Shown: positions 8,490-17,938, counted from the first letter of the stretch. The stretch: 64,000 bases of DNA from Myxococcales bacterium (GCA_016793325.1 JAEUKI010000052.1:310001-374000), one strand, 5' to 3'. Numbers and translations are program-made. Notes: generated from the sequence alone by a model not told the origin.

Positions 8490-10607
8490 ATGATTCGTTC
8501 GGAGTTGCTTCGCCTGTTCGCCGCTGTCGCTGTCGCGGCATCGGCGGCCTGTGCGCCGACCGCGCTAGCCCCGCAAGACGGGGGAGACAACGACGCTGCC
8601 ACTGTGGAGGACGGCTCGCCGCTCGAGGACGTCAATCGTCGCGAGACGAGCCGCTCGACGAACCCAGTGCTGCTCGCGGTGCGTCCCGATCACGGGCCGT
8701 TCAACGGCGGAAACACCGTGCTTCTGCGCGGCTCGAATTTTCGCGAAGGCATGACGGTTCGCTTCGGCGAAGCGATGGTGCAGCCGCGCAACACGCGCTT
8801 CGTCGACGTCAACCGCGTCGAGGTCGGCGTTCCTGGCGGAATGCCCGGCGTTGTCGACGTCGTGATCGAGGGCGAGGGCTTTCGATCGCGCTTGCCGATG
8901 GCGTACACGTACGACTCGTTCTACGTCGATCCGACGTCGGGTTCGATCGCGGGAGGCACGCGGATCACGCTGCGCGGACAGGGCACGAACTGGACGATGG
9001 GCACGACGGTGCAGATCGACGGCGTGCCGTGCAACAGCGTGTCTTTCGTCTCGCCGAACGAGGTCTCGTGCACGGTGCCCGCGCACGCGCAGGGCTCGGT
9101 GCCCGTGACCGTGACCACCGGCGCGGACTCGGTGACGGTGTCCGACGCGTTTACGTACTACGAGGCGAGCGACCCGAACTCCGGCGGATTCGGCGGCGGA
9201 TCGATTCGCGGGAGCATCAACGTCGCGGTGCTCAACTACCTCACGGGCGACGCGGTTCCGAACGCGTTCGTGTACGTCGGTGACAGCCCCCGCGTGACGC
9301 CGCCGCAGTCGGGCATCACGAACATGCGCGGCCAGCTCACGCTGAGCTACCCCGACCTTCGCGGCCCGGTCACGATCACGGCGACGGCCAAGTGCTTCGC
9401 GACGAGCCAGTTCGTCTCGATCGACGGGCGCGACGCGACGATCTTCTTGATTCCGTGGCTCGGAATGGTGCCCGGCGTCGACTGCGGAATGGGCATGCCG
9501 CCGGACGGACCGCCGCGTCCGCCGGTGTACGCCGCGACGATCGAAGGCGAGCTCGTGTGGGCGGGCGCGCGCGAGTTCGGTCCCAACCGCTGGGACAACA
9601 TTCCGTTTCCGCGCGCGAACGAGCGGCGCATCGCGTACGTGATGACGACGACGGGCAACATCTTCTCGGGCAACCCGGACCCCGGCATGGGCGGCGTGGT
9701 GCTCGAGAACCTGATGACCGCGGGCGCCCGTGGATTTCCGTATCGAATCGTCGCGCGTCCGACGGCGCTCGCCGTGTACGCGATCGCGGGCCTCGAGCGC
9801 ACCGACACCATGCCGCCGCGGTTTACGCCGTACGTGATGGGCGTCGCGCGCAGCGTTCTCGCCTCTCCGCGGGCCACGGTGTCGAACATCAACATCGACA
9901 TGAACATCCCGCTCGATCACGAGATGTCGATCGAGCTTCGGGATCTTCCGACGCAGGACATGGGTCGGCCCAACCGCTTCGCGGTCACCAACTGGATCGA
10001 CCTCGGCGGCGAAGGCGTGATCCCGCGCCCCGACGTCGAGCTCGAGCGCTCGAGCGCCGCCGATCCGTTCCGCCTCGTCGCGCAGCCCGCGTTCAGCGGA
10101 ACGCTCTCGGACGCGCGCATGATCGTTCGCGCGGAGTACGGCACGGGCTCGTCGTTCGACGCCCCGTCCTCGACGGTCCTCGTCGGTGGAATCACTTCGC
10201 CCGACGAGACCGTGACGGTTCGCAATTGGGTGGGCATCCCGCGCATCATCGAGCCGGGTGACGGCGGCATGCTCGACACCACGCGCCGCATCCGCATCGA
10301 GCAGGGGGGAGCCAATCCGGACTTCTTCTGGAGCGTGATTTCGCAGTCTGGAAGCTCGTGCAACGAGGGCTTCTACCTGGGTGACGTCGTGTGGTGGCAG
10401 CACCACTTCCCGGGAACGTCCCGCGAGTTCGGCCTCCCCGACCTCTCGATGGTCCCGACGCTCTCGGACATGCCGCGCGGCATCTACCAGCTCAGCGTGT
10501 GCGGAATCCGCGTTCAGGGCTTCGATTTCAACAACTTCAACTACCGCTGGTTGAACCGCTTCTACTGGACGGCCTACTCGGCCAACGCAGTGCGCATCGC
10601 GCGGTGA
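8490..10607 (+). CDS. IPT/TIG domain lipoprotein
   Basis: 705 residues. The start is fixed by a strong GGAGGA Shine-Dalgarno at 8478-8483. The signal peptide ends in lipobox SAAC (Cys21), followed by an acidic linker. Two immunoglobulin-like IPT/TIG domains follow (about 50-145 and 145-235), recognisable from PDHGPFNGGNTVLLRGSNF and PTSGSIAGGTRITLRGQG. Then comes a carboxypeptidase-regulatory-like beta domain (NVAVLNYLTGDAVPNAFVYV, about 250-325) and a long beta-rich C-terminal region with no family I recognise. It is probably anchored in the outer membrane or on the surface. It lies 41 bases upstream of the IgGFc-binding-like lipoprotein, so the two may be co-transcribed. Confidence 0.85.
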   Translation: MIRSELLRLFAAVAVAASAACAPTALAPQDGGDNDAATVEDGSPLEDVNRRETSRSTNPVLLAVRPDHGPFNGGNTVLLRGSNFREGMTVRFGEAMVQPRNTRFVDVNRVEVGVPGGMPGVVDVVIEGEGFRSRLPMAYTYDSFYVDPTSGSIAGGTRITLRGQGTNWTMGTTVQIDGVPCNSVSFVSPNEVSCTVPAHAQGSVPVTVTTGADSVTVSDAFTYYEASDPNSGGFGGGSIRGSINVAVLNYLTGDAVPNAFVYVGDSPRVTPPQSGITNMRGQLTLSYPDLRGPVTITATAKCFATSQFVSIDGRDATIFLIPWLGMVPGVDCGMGMPPDGPPRPPVYAATIEGELVWAGAREFGPNRWDNIPFPRANERRIAYVMTTTGNIFSGNPDPGMGGVVLENLMTAGARGFPYRIVARPTALAVYAIAGLERTDTMPPRFTPYVMGVARSVLASPRATVSNINIDMNIPLDHEMSIELRDLPTQDMGRPNRFAVTNWIDLGGEGVIPRPDVELERSSAADPFRLVAQPAFSGTLSDARMIVRAEYGTGSSFDAPSSTVLVGGITSPDETVTVRNWVGIPRIIEPGDGGMLDTTRRIRIEQGGANPDFFWSVISQSGSSCNEGFYLGDVVWWQHHFPGTSREFGLPDLSMVPTLSDMPRGIYQLSVCGIRVQGFDFNNFNYRWLNRFYWTAYSANAVRIAR

Positions 10608-10648
10608 TTGCCACGGGGGGGACGGTCCCGTAGCCTCGTAGGGCTTCC

Positions 10649-12706
10649 ATGCGAAACCCTGCGACGGCTTCTTCACGTGTTGCGCGCGCGCTCGGCGCGC
10701 TCAGCGTGTTTTGTGTGATCGCGAGCTGCGGACCGACGCGCGCCAATCCAGACGTCGTGTTCGACGTCCCGGGACAGCCCGACGGAGGACCGCGACGCGA
10801 GTGGCTCAACTGTCCGCCAGGGCAGCAACGATGCTTCGGACGCATCGCGCAGAGCTGCGTCGCGCAGGGCGAATTCAGCACGTTCACGGAGAACAACTGC
10901 GAGCCGCGCGGCCTCGATTGCTTCGAGACGACGACGAGCGGGATCACCGTCGCGCAGTGCCTCGCGTGTCGTCCGGGCGGGCGTCGCTGCTCCGAGGACT
11001 CGTCGGCGGTCGAAGTGTGCGCGGCCAACGGCAGCGGCTGGGACCTCGCGCAAGAGTGCAACCTCGAAGCAGGTGAGGCGTGCCGCAACGCCCAGTGCGT
11101 GAACCTCTGCCGCGACAACTCGATCGCGAACACCAACATCGGCTGCGAGTATTTCGCGGTGGATCTCGACAACGCGGTCACGGGCGAGGGGCGCTCGGCC
11201 GCGTCGCAGCCCTACGCCGTCGTCGTCTCCAACCCCGATCCAGTGCTCACCGCGCGCGTCGTGATCGAGATGAACACCGCTGCGCCGGGGCAGCCGCCGC
11301 GCACGACGCGGGTCGAGTCCGGCGTCATCGCGCCCGGAGACCTCGAGACGTTTCGGCTGCCTGCGCGCGAGCTCGACTGCTCGCCGCCGGGCATGTTCAA
11401 CCGCGGGACGCACACGTGCCTGTCGTCCAACGCGTATCGAATCACCAGCACGATCCCTGTGATCGCGTACCAGTTCAACCCGCTCGATAACGTGGGCGTG
11501 TTTTCGAATGACGCGTCGCTGTTGATCCCCACCAACAGCGTGAGCGGCGACTACATGGTGACGTCGTGGCCGCAGACGATCGCGGCGACGACCAACGCGG
11601 CGACGAACTTCGACGAGCACCTCCGCGCGTTCTTGACCATCGTGGGAACGCAAGCGGACACCCGCGTTCGCATCCGTTCGACGACGCAGGTGGTGCCGTC
11701 CGGGCCGACGGGACCCTTGCCGATGGGGCTCATGCCGGGGCGTGATTTCGAGATCACGCTCGGGCCGTTCGACGTGCTCAACCTCGAGACCGGCGCGTTC
11801 GGCGCGGATTTCACAGGGACCACCGTCACGCCCATGAGCGGCGCCGTCGCGGTGTTCACCGGCACCGAGGCGAGCGACTCGCCGATCTGGACGACGTTGA
11901 GCGATCGCGCGTGCTGCGCCGATCACCTCGAAGAACAGCTCGTGCCGCGCCGCACGGCAGGGCAGAGCTTCGTGATGCCGCGTATGCCAGGCCGCTCGCG
12001 CGCCGTTCGCGCTGCGGGCGGCATGGTGGCCGAGGTCAACGAGCCTCAGTGGTACCGGTTCCTCAATGTGAGCGCCGATCCTACGGAGGTGACCACGACG
12101 CTCCCGTCGGACGAGAGCAACCCGATGAGCGAGCCCATCGCGTTTACGCTCGAGCCCGGGCAGCACCGCACGATCCGCGCTCTCTCGGACTTCGAAGTGA
12201 CCTCGACGCTCCCGCTGCTCGCGTCGACGGTGACGGGCTCGCAGCAGACGACGGGCATCCCGTTCGATCAGCCGGGCGGCGACCCGTCGTTCATCCTCGT
12301 TCCGCCGGTGCGTCAGTGGCGGCAGCGGTACGTGTTTCTCACGCCGGACAAGTACGCGTTTGATTTCGTGACCATTGTCGCGCGCGCCGGGACGCGCGTG
12401 ACGCTCGACACGACGCCGCTGCCGTACGCCGACTGCACGGTGTCCCGCGCGGACGCGTGCGTCGACACCCGCGACATGATGTGCCCGCCGCCGCGCTACG
12501 TGACGTACCGCTGCCAGCTCTCGTTCCCCACAGTGGATCCGACGCAGCGGCCGCCGATGAACATCCGGCCGGGACGTCAGGGCGACGGCGTTCACGTGGT
12601 CGAGAGCGACGATCGCGACCAGGGCGTCCTCGTGATCGTCAGCGGCTTCGACTCGTTCGTCGGCTACGGCTACGCCGGCGGAACGCGCACCGAGAGCATC
12701 AACTAG
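10649..12706 (+). CDS. IgGFc-binding-like lipoprotein
   Basis: 685 residues. The signal peptide ends in lipobox IASC (Cys27). The next 130 residues hold Cys-rich segments (CPPGQQRCFG, CLACRPGGRRCSED). From about residue 165 to the end the pattern is that of the IgGFc-binding N-terminal domain family: CEYFAVDLDN near the start, SNAYRITSTIPVIAYQFNP, DASLLIPTNS, then FVTIVARAGTRVTLD and the end VSGFDSFVGYGYAGG. In animals the domain occurs in FCGBP; many myxobacterial lipoproteins carry it and their role is unknown. Binding of IgG is not implied. It probably faces the cell surface. It follows the IPT/TIG lipoprotein on the same strand. Confidence 0.85.
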   Translation: MRNPATASSRVARALGALSVFCVIASCGPTRANPDVVFDVPGQPDGGPRREWLNCPPGQQRCFGRIAQSCVAQGEFSTFTENNCEPRGLDCFETTTSGITVAQCLACRPGGRRCSEDSSAVEVCAANGSGWDLAQECNLEAGEACRNAQCVNLCRDNSIANTNIGCEYFAVDLDNAVTGEGRSAASQPYAVVVSNPDPVLTARVVIEMNTAAPGQPPRTTRVESGVIAPGDLETFRLPARELDCSPPGMFNRGTHTCLSSNAYRITSTIPVIAYQFNPLDNVGVFSNDASLLIPTNSVSGDYMVTSWPQTIAATTNAATNFDEHLRAFLTIVGTQADTRVRIRSTTQVVPSGPTGPLPMGLMPGRDFEITLGPFDVLNLETGAFGADFTGTTVTPMSGAVAVFTGTEASDSPIWTTLSDRACCADHLEEQLVPRRTAGQSFVMPRMPGRSRAVRAAGGMVAEVNEPQWYRFLNVSADPTEVTTTLPSDESNPMSEPIAFTLEPGQHRTIRALSDFEVTSTLPLLASTVTGSQQTTGIPFDQPGGDPSFILVPPVRQWRQRYVFLTPDKYAFDFVTIVARAGTRVTLDTTPLPYADCTVSRADACVDTRDMMCPPPRYVTYRCQLSFPTVDPTQRPPMNIRPGRQGDGVHVVESDDRDQGVLVIVSGFDSFVGYGYAGGTRTESIN

Positions 12707-12789
12707 TTCCGTCGCTCGGGGGCGCGGAGGGGTCGCGCATTTCGGGGAGCTTTATTGTATCGCATGGGTCTCACAGCCCTCTGGCACCC

Positions 12790-15138
12790 ATGAGCAACAG
12801 CATCCCTTCGTCTCGCGCGCGTCGGTCCCTCGCGCTCGCCGCGCTCTTGTCCTTCGCTTCCTCTCGAGCCTCTGCGCAATCGGCGCCCGTCGTCGAACCA
12901 CCGCTCCGCGTCGCTGCGAGCCACGGCGTCGACGGCGCGTTCGCGTCGCCGCGCTGCGTGGTCGCTCCGCCTCCCTCGGAGCTCGCGCGTCGCGCGGCCA
13001 CCATTCGAGCCGCCGTGGACCGAGGCGCGCTCGCCGTGGACACGGGCTCATTTCTCGGTGTCGCGGCGATCGGACAGATGGCGGTGTCGCACGACGCCAC
13101 GGGGCTCGCGACGGCCGTTCGCGCATCGGGGCTCTCGGCGCTCTCGCTCGGTCGTCGCGACCTCGCTGCGCCGCGCGAGACGCTCGTCACCGCCGCGCGC
13201 GCGCTGCAACAAGCGGGGGTCCCGTACGTCCTCTCGAACCTCGCGTGCGATCCCGCCGCGAGCAGCGTGTGTGCTGCGATCGTCGACGCGTCGGATCCGG
13301 CGCACACGACAGTCGTTGGTGGGCAACGCGTGGCGATCGTTTCGGCGATTCACCCGAGCGCGCTCACGCACGTCGCGCACGATCGAGCCGCGGCCATCAC
13401 GCTGCAAGACCCGGGTCCCGCGCTGACGCGCGCCGTCCGCGCCGCGCGCAACGGGGGAGCGCAGCGCGTGATCGCCGTGTACGACCCGCGCCGCGAAGAC
13501 CCGCTGCAGGACGCGCTCGATGTCGCGCGGAGCATTCCGCCGTCGGACGCGCCGGACGTGCTGCTCGTCAACGGAATCTCTTCGTCGGTCAATCGCGCGG
13601 TCGCGGGCGACCACGGGCGGATGCACATCGTCGCGACGCGCGCGACGGGCGTCGTCAGCGTCGAGGTGAACGGCGACGTCGTGCGTGCTTCGAACGTGAC
13701 GGACGCGGGGGATGCCTCGAGCGCTCGCGCGTACGAGTCGACGGTGGCCGCGACGATCTGCCGCGAAGAGGCGCGGCCGCTCCATGGAGCGCGGTTGACG
13801 AGCCCGCTCGACGTGGTCGGGCTCGTGGGGATGCTCGCGGACGTGCTGCGTCACTACGCACGCGCGGACGTCTCGGTCGTGAACATCGGCGTCGTAGATC
13901 GACGACATTTTCAGCCGCTTCGCGGGCAGCTGCGTCGCGTCGACGTGCTCCTCGCGATCCCGTTCGACAACGGGATTCGCCTGACGCGCGTGAAGGGAAG
14001 CGTGCTCAAGGCGGCGTTTTCGGCGGCGGCGCGGCAGCGGTTCGTGTTTCGCGGGCTCGAGCTCGAGGGCGACGCGATCCGCGTCAACGGCCGCGCGCTC
14101 GACGACGAGACCGAGTACGTCGTGAGCGCGACGGACTTCGTCGCGGACTCCAACGTGCTCGGCGAGGGAATCACCTGGACCCCGTTCGGAACGCACACCG
14201 CCCGCGACTCGCTCTTGCGCTACCTCGACCTCGCGCGGTCGCGCGACCCGCGGCTCGACGCGGACGACCCCGCGCGCCACACGCGATGGACGTTTCGACT
14301 GGGCGTCAACGGCTCGCTCACCGCCGTGCAGCTCACGAACCCGAGCACCTCGGTCATCACCGACGCGCAGCTGACGCGGTCGCAAGCGATCTCGGCGAAC
14401 GTCTCGCTCGACGGTCGTATCAACGCGGATCACCCGGATTTTACCTGGGAGAATACGCTCACGGCGAAGTACGGCTTCGTGCGGACGCTCGACGCGATGC
14501 CGTCGATGATGCCCGCGATGCCGATGGATCCGATCAACGAGACGGCGGACTTGCTCGCGCTGCGAAGCGTGTTCGCTTGGCGCGGGCTGCGCTCGCGGGT
14601 GCCTCGGTGGTTCGTCCCTTCGCCGTACGCCGAGCTCTACGTCGAGAGCGAGTTCACGCGGCCCATGGCGCGGCCATTTCATCACTTGGAGCTTCGTCCG
14701 ACCGGCGGAGGGCGGTTTCAGCTCAACGATCGGTTCAGCTTGTTCTTCGGCTACGGAGCGTCCGCAGAGGTCCTCGCGCGCCGCGAGGACTTGCCGCCGG
14801 GGCAGCTCCCCGTCGTGAGCACATTTCAACTCGGCTGGGTGTTGCAGCCAGGGACGCTCGTCTCCGTCGCCGGCCGTGACATCCAGTGGGACTCGACGCT
14901 CGACCTCGCGATCCGCGACGTGTTTCGGCTGCCGGGCGTACAGCTTCGCGGACACTTGGGGCTGAGCATTCCCCTCGTGGGGCCGCTCTCGCTCACGGTG
15001 GGGTACGACTTGTTCGTTCGGTACATCGCGTTCGAGCGCAACGCCGAAGGGCAAACGAGCGCGTTCGGCTTCGCGAACGACGTCGAGGTCGGCCTCGGCC
15101 TCAACTGGGCGCGCGCGCTGCAGACGTTCTCGCGCTGA
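12790..15138 (+). CDS. Degenerate 5'-nucleotidase fused to a predicted outer-membrane beta-barrel
   Basis: 782 residues with a signal peptide (RRSLALAALLSFASSRASAQS). Residues about 35-480 follow the UshA/5'-nucleotidase plan: a metallophosphatase-like half, then a clear C-terminal 5'-nucleotidase domain (RRVDVLLAIPFDNGIRLTRVKGSVL region). The metal-binding motifs are lost: the ND(L/M)HG position reads ASHGVDG, the (V/I)DxGD position reads VDTGS, and the GNHEFD position reads GRRDLA. It should therefore not bind the two metals. From about residue 500 the sequence becomes alternating beta strands (VSLDGRINADHPDFTWENTL, LELRPTGGGRFQLNDRFSL), like the DUF3078 outer-membrane barrel. The ATG at 12790 gives a good signal peptide; frames upstream overlap the previous gene. 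Its function is unknown, possibly a surface-exposed ligand-binding protein. Confidence 0.75.
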   Translation: MSNSIPSSRARRSLALAALLSFASSRASAQSAPVVEPPLRVAASHGVDGAFASPRCVVAPPPSELARRAATIRAAVDRGALAVDTGSFLGVAAIGQMAVSHDATGLATAVRASGLSALSLGRRDLAAPRETLVTAARALQQAGVPYVLSNLACDPAASSVCAAIVDASDPAHTTVVGGQRVAIVSAIHPSALTHVAHDRAAAITLQDPGPALTRAVRAARNGGAQRVIAVYDPRREDPLQDALDVARSIPPSDAPDVLLVNGISSSVNRAVAGDHGRMHIVATRATGVVSVEVNGDVVRASNVTDAGDASSARAYESTVAATICREEARPLHGARLTSPLDVVGLVGMLADVLRHYARADVSVVNIGVVDRRHFQPLRGQLRRVDVLLAIPFDNGIRLTRVKGSVLKAAFSAAARQRFVFRGLELEGDAIRVNGRALDDETEYVVSATDFVADSNVLGEGITWTPFGTHTARDSLLRYLDLARSRDPRLDADDPARHTRWTFRLGVNGSLTAVQLTNPSTSVITDAQLTRSQAISANVSLDGRINADHPDFTWENTLTAKYGFVRTLDAMPSMMPAMPMDPINETADLLALRSVFAWRGLRSRVPRWFVPSPYAELYVESEFTRPMARPFHHLELRPTGGGRFQLNDRFSLFFGYGASAEVLARREDLPPGQLPVVSTFQLGWVLQPGTLVSVAGRDIQWDSTLDLAIRDVFRLPGVQLRGHLGLSIPLVGPLSLTVGYDLFVRYIAFERNAEGQTSAFGFANDVEVGLGLNWARALQTFSR

Positions 15139-15157
15139 GCGACACGCGCGAGCGCGC

Positions 15158-15694
15158 TCACGGGTGGAGACCGAGCGCGAGCCGACCGAGCTCGTGCGCG
15201 TCGCGGGTCTTCTCGAGGGCGTCCTCCGTCGCGAGCGATCGAAACGCGCGCTCGTGAAAGCGCTCTTGGGGGAGGATCTTGGCGAACACCGCGCGGACGT
15301 CCTCGGGCGCCGAGTCGTCCTCGACGATCGCTTCGATGCGCTCGAGTCGCATTGCCTCCGCGTGGGCGCCGACGGCGCAGCCGGTCTCTAGGTCGTCGAT
15401 CATCTTGATTGTGTGTGGCCAGTAGCGCTCCTGGGTGTCCGGCGTGGCCGGGTCGATCCCGCGCGCGCGCAGCAGCCCCTCGACCCACGAAGCGTGGTCG
15501 CGCTCTTGCGCGGCGATGACGGTCAGCAGCCGAAACGCCCGCGGGTTGCTCGTCGCGTGCTCGTCGCGCAGCGCGAGGATGCGCTCGCTCGCCGTCCGTT
15601 CGCCCCGCAGTTGATCGAGCAGCCAGCGCGCAAAGCGCGGAGCGTCGTCGCGGATCTCTCGCCACCAGGTCTTCGAATCTCTCGCGTGCGTCAT
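15158..15694 (-). CDS. Ferritin-like / rubrerythrin-like protein
   Basis: 178 residues, all helical, with no signal peptide. Two ExxH metal motifs typical of the ferritin-like four-helix bundle are visible: ERDH at 64-67 and ERFH at 144-147. Extra Glu residues lie on the intervening helices (around 32-37 and 113-123) that could complete a di-iron site. The family oxidises or stores iron or acts in peroxide stress. An AAGGAG Shine-Dalgarno lies just upstream of the ATG at 15694. The gene is divergent from the LysR regulator with only 67 bases between them, the classic layout for a LysR target. Longer in-frame starts would overlap the LysR gene and add unconserved residues. Confidence 0.8.
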   Translation of the reverse strand: MTHARDSKTWWREIRDDAPRFARWLLDQLRGERTASERILALRDEHATSNPRAFRLLTVIAAQERDHASWVEGLLRARGIDPATPDTQERYWPHTIKMIDDLETGCAVGAHAEAMRLERIEAIVEDDSAPEDVRAVFAKILPQERFHERAFRSLATEDALEKTRDAHELGRLALGLHP

Positions 15695-15761
15695 CGTGGG
15701 TGTCTCCTTCGACCGAAACCGTAGGCCGCGCAGGTATCGGCGAGAACTCGTATGATTGGAT

Positions 15762-16709
15762 ATGCTATCGCCGACGCCGATACTCGACGGAGAGCTCCTG
15801 CGCGCGTTTGCAGCGTTCGCCACGGAGCGAAACTTCACCCGCGCCGCGCGAGCGTGCGCGCTGTCGCAGCCCGCGTTGCACGAGCGCGTGCAGAAGCTGG
15901 GAGAGCAGCTCGGGCTCACGCTGTACCGGCGCGAAGGCCGCGAGCTCGTGCTGACCGAAGAGGGCGCGCGCGTCGCGGCGTTTGCCCGCGGGTCGCTCGA
16001 GCGGAGCGCCTCGTTCGTCGCGTCGCTCCGCGGCGCAGCGAGCCGCGAGCGCGTGACGCTCGCCGCGGGCGAGGGCGCGTACCTGTACGTGCTCGCGCGA
16101 GGGATCGAGGCGTTTGCCGCGCGTGACGCCGCGGAGCTCGAGCTCGTGACGCTCGGCGGACCGTCGTGCGTGAGCGCGGTGCTCGAGGGGCGCGCGCACG
16201 TGGGCGTGGCGGTGGTCGACGTCGTTCCACGAGGGATTCGCGCGGTCGAAATCGCGCGCGCGCCGGTGTGCGCGGTGATGGCGGGCTCGCACCGGCTCGC
16301 GAAGAACAAGCACGTGTCGCTCGCGGACCTGAGCGGCGAGCGGCTCGTGCTCGCGCCCGAAGGGCAGGGTCATCGCGCGATCGTGACCCGCGCGGTCTCG
16401 AGCGCGCGCGTCGCGCCGTCGAGCGAGCCTGTGATCGAAGCGGACGGCTGGCCGCTCATGCTGGCGTTTGCAGCGATGGGCGTCGGGGTCGCGATCGCCA
16501 ACGGCGTGTGCGAGCTCCCGCGCGGCGCCGTCGCGCGCCCGATCCCCGAGCTCGGAACGGTGGCCTACAGCGTGCTCACCGCCACGCATCCGACGGCGGC
16601 TGCGACGCGGCTCGTGACGACGCTCATCGAGCGCTGTGTCGTCGAAGGACGGAGCGAATCCCGCGTCGAACGCGGGGTGAAATCAAAGCGACGCCGAGGG
16701 AGCTTGTAA
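15762..16709 (+). CDS. LysR-type transcriptional regulator
   Basis: 315 residues. The N-terminal winged helix-turn-helix is clear (NFTRAARACALSQPALHERV, about 25-44, then LGLTLYRREGRELVLTEEG). A substrate-binding domain of the LysR type follows from about residue 90. LysR proteins bind an operator between themselves and a divergent target, here the ferritin-like gene; the 67-base gap was read but no clean T-N11-A box stands out. The ATG at 15762 is used; a TTG two codons upstream is also possible. The C-terminal tail (SKRRRGSL) overlaps the 3' end of rnpB on the other strand, and the TAA stop is part of the complement of the conserved rnpB GGCUUA. Confidence 0.92.
   Translation: MLSPTPILDGELLRAFAAFATERNFTRAARACALSQPALHERVQKLGEQLGLTLYRREGRELVLTEEGARVAAFARGSLERSASFVASLRGAASRERVTLAAGEGAYLYVLARGIEAFAARDAAELELVTLGGPSCVSAVLEGRAHVGVAVVDVVPRGIRAVEIARAPVCAVMAGSHRLAKNKHVSLADLSGERLVLAPEGQGHRAIVTRAVSSARVAPSSEPVIEADGWPLMLAFAAMGVGVAIANGVCELPRGAVARPIPELGTVAYSVLTATHPTAAATRLVTTLIERCVVEGRSESRVERGVKSKRRRGSL
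16660..16676 (-). terminator. Hairpin downstream of rnpB, inside the LysR gene
   Basis: Arms CCCGCG and CGCGGG pair perfectly around a 5-base loop, about 15 bases past the predicted 3' end of rnpB. There is no clear U-run after it on the minus strand, so it may be a processing or pausing structure and not a full intrinsic terminator. It lies wholly within the LysR coding sequence. Confidence 0.35.
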
Positions 16710-17122
16710 GCCGAGTTCTGTCCCCGCGATGGGTCACCCGCTCGCAGGGGACGCTCATTCCTCTAGGCCCGATCGTTGCCGACGGGCTCGAGCGATCTAT
16801 TACCCGGGAGCACACGAAGCGGACCGACGCTCCGACCTCTCACGAGGATGACTCCCTGTTCGATCTTGCTCCGGGTGGGGTTTGCCGGACCGCTGACGTC
16901 ACCGCCAGCGCGGTGCGCTCTTACCGCACCGTTTCACTGCACCGTCCGAGGCCCTTTCGAGCGTCGGGCTGGTCTGATTCTCTGTTGCACTTTCCTCGGG
17001 CTTTCGCCCACTGGCCGTTAGCCAGCACCCTTCGGTCACTTGTGGAGCTCGGACTTTCCTCCCGGTGATTGTGCACCCGGCGAGCATCCGTCTCCCCCGA
17101 CGTCGCGAGGCGGGACTCTACG
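16691..17122 (-). ncRNA. rnpB: RNase P RNA (bacterial class A)
   Basis: The catalytic RNA of RNase P, which trims tRNA 5' leaders. On the minus strand the universally conserved 5' segment GAGGAAAGUCCGAGCUCC lies at 17062-17045, and the matching 3' segment ACAGAACUCGGCUUA ends at 16707; together they form helix P4. Between them are further hallmarks: GUGCAACAGAGA, GAAACGGUGCGGUAAGAGCGCACC, and AGAGGAAUGA before the 3' strand. The upstream GGGGGAGACGG matches the P3 region of the Escherichia coli RNA. Length from the spacing of these elements is about 430 nucleotides, normal for type A. Ends are estimated by analogy and could be off by 10-20 bases. The 3' end overlaps the last codons of the convergent LysR gene. 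Confidence 0.95.
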
Positions 17123-17187
17123 CACGACCCACCGCGAAGGGAAGTGAACTATTGCATCGACGTTCGTTCGTCGCGGCGGCGCGCGCG

Positions 17188-17922
17188 TCAGCGCATGCGA
17201 ACGCGGCCGCGGACTGCGCGATGCGGTAGCGCATCGTCGTCCGTCGGAACGCCGACGTCGCCACGAATGCGCTCCATCGAGGGCGGTTGCGTCGGAGTCG
17301 TGGGCGTGACCGTGACGCCGAGCTGCTGCGTTCCCGTCGTCGTGTCGATCGCCTGCGTCGGGACCGTGTTCTCGCACGTCCCTTCGTGCTGCTGGTCGCG
17401 CATCGCGAACGCGCTCGCGATCGCACCGGCTGCGCTCGCCGCGAGCCCGACAGCGATGACCGCGGCCTTGCGGCGCGCTTTCTTCTTCTTCGCGACGCCG
17501 ACGTCGCAGTCCGCCGTGAGGATCGTCCCGTCGGCCCGTCGGTAGTACTGCGCGCAGAGCTTCCCGTTCTTTTCGATCAAGAGCGCTTCGGCCTGCTCGC
17601 GCGTCAACGACGAGAGGTCGAACACTTCTTTGTCGCAGCTCGCGCAGTGCCGCACGTGATCGTCGCCGCGCATCGACTCCCAGGGGACGTTGCACGGCGA
17701 CGCGATGTGAATCCGCTGCAAGAGCGGCAACGACCGTCGCGCGCTCTTCGGCGTGCTGACGGTGTTCAGTCGCGCGTAGGTCTCCTCGAGCTCTTTGACG
17801 ATCTCCGTGGCGTCCTTGGCGAGCTTCGCGTGCTCTTGCTGCTTCGCGCGCAGCTCGGCGAGGCGTGCTTCGAGTTCAGCTTTGCGCGCAGCGAGCGCAT
17901 CGTCGGTGCTTCGGTAGGTCAT
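17188..17922 (-). CDS. Membrane protein with coiled coil and Cys-cluster motif (paralogue 2)
   Basis: 244 residues. Residues 8-55 form a charged coiled coil. They are followed by a conserved block CNVPWESMRGDDHVRHCASC at about 77-96, then KEVFDLSSLTREQAEALL, KLCAQYYRRADGTILTADC and a final Cys-Asp-Val-Gly. The four or five Cys plus His suggest a metal-binding or redox knuckle. A basic KKKKARRK stretch precedes a single membrane helix (about 153-172), and a Thr/Pro-rich tail follows. This gives a cytoplasmic N-terminus and a periplasmic tail. Proteins with the RHCxxCxxxVxNLS-like motif occur in several phyla, but I know of no assigned function. It is a tandem duplicate of the next gene, 16 bases apart. 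Confidence 0.75.
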   Translation of the reverse strand: MTYRSTDDALAARKAELEARLAELRAKQQEHAKLAKDATEIVKELEETYARLNTVSTPKSARRSLPLLQRIHIASPCNVPWESMRGDDHVRHCASCDKEVFDLSSLTREQAEALLIEKNGKLCAQYYRRADGTILTADCDVGVAKKKKARRKAAVIAVGLAASAAGAIASAFAMRDQQHEGTCENTVPTQAIDTTTGTQQLGVTVTPTTPTQPPSMERIRGDVGVPTDDDALPHRAVRGRVRMR

Positions 17923-17938
17923 CGAGCTCTCCCTCGGG

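Noticed and set aside
10649..12706. Immunoglobulin-binding function for the IgGFc-like lipoprotein
   Set aside because: The domain family name reflects a vertebrate protein; myxobacterial members have no shown link to IgG.
12777..12800. TGGCAC that could be part of a sigma-54 promoter
   Set aside because: No TTGCA-like -12 element follows at the right distance, and the motif lies at the start codon of the next gene.
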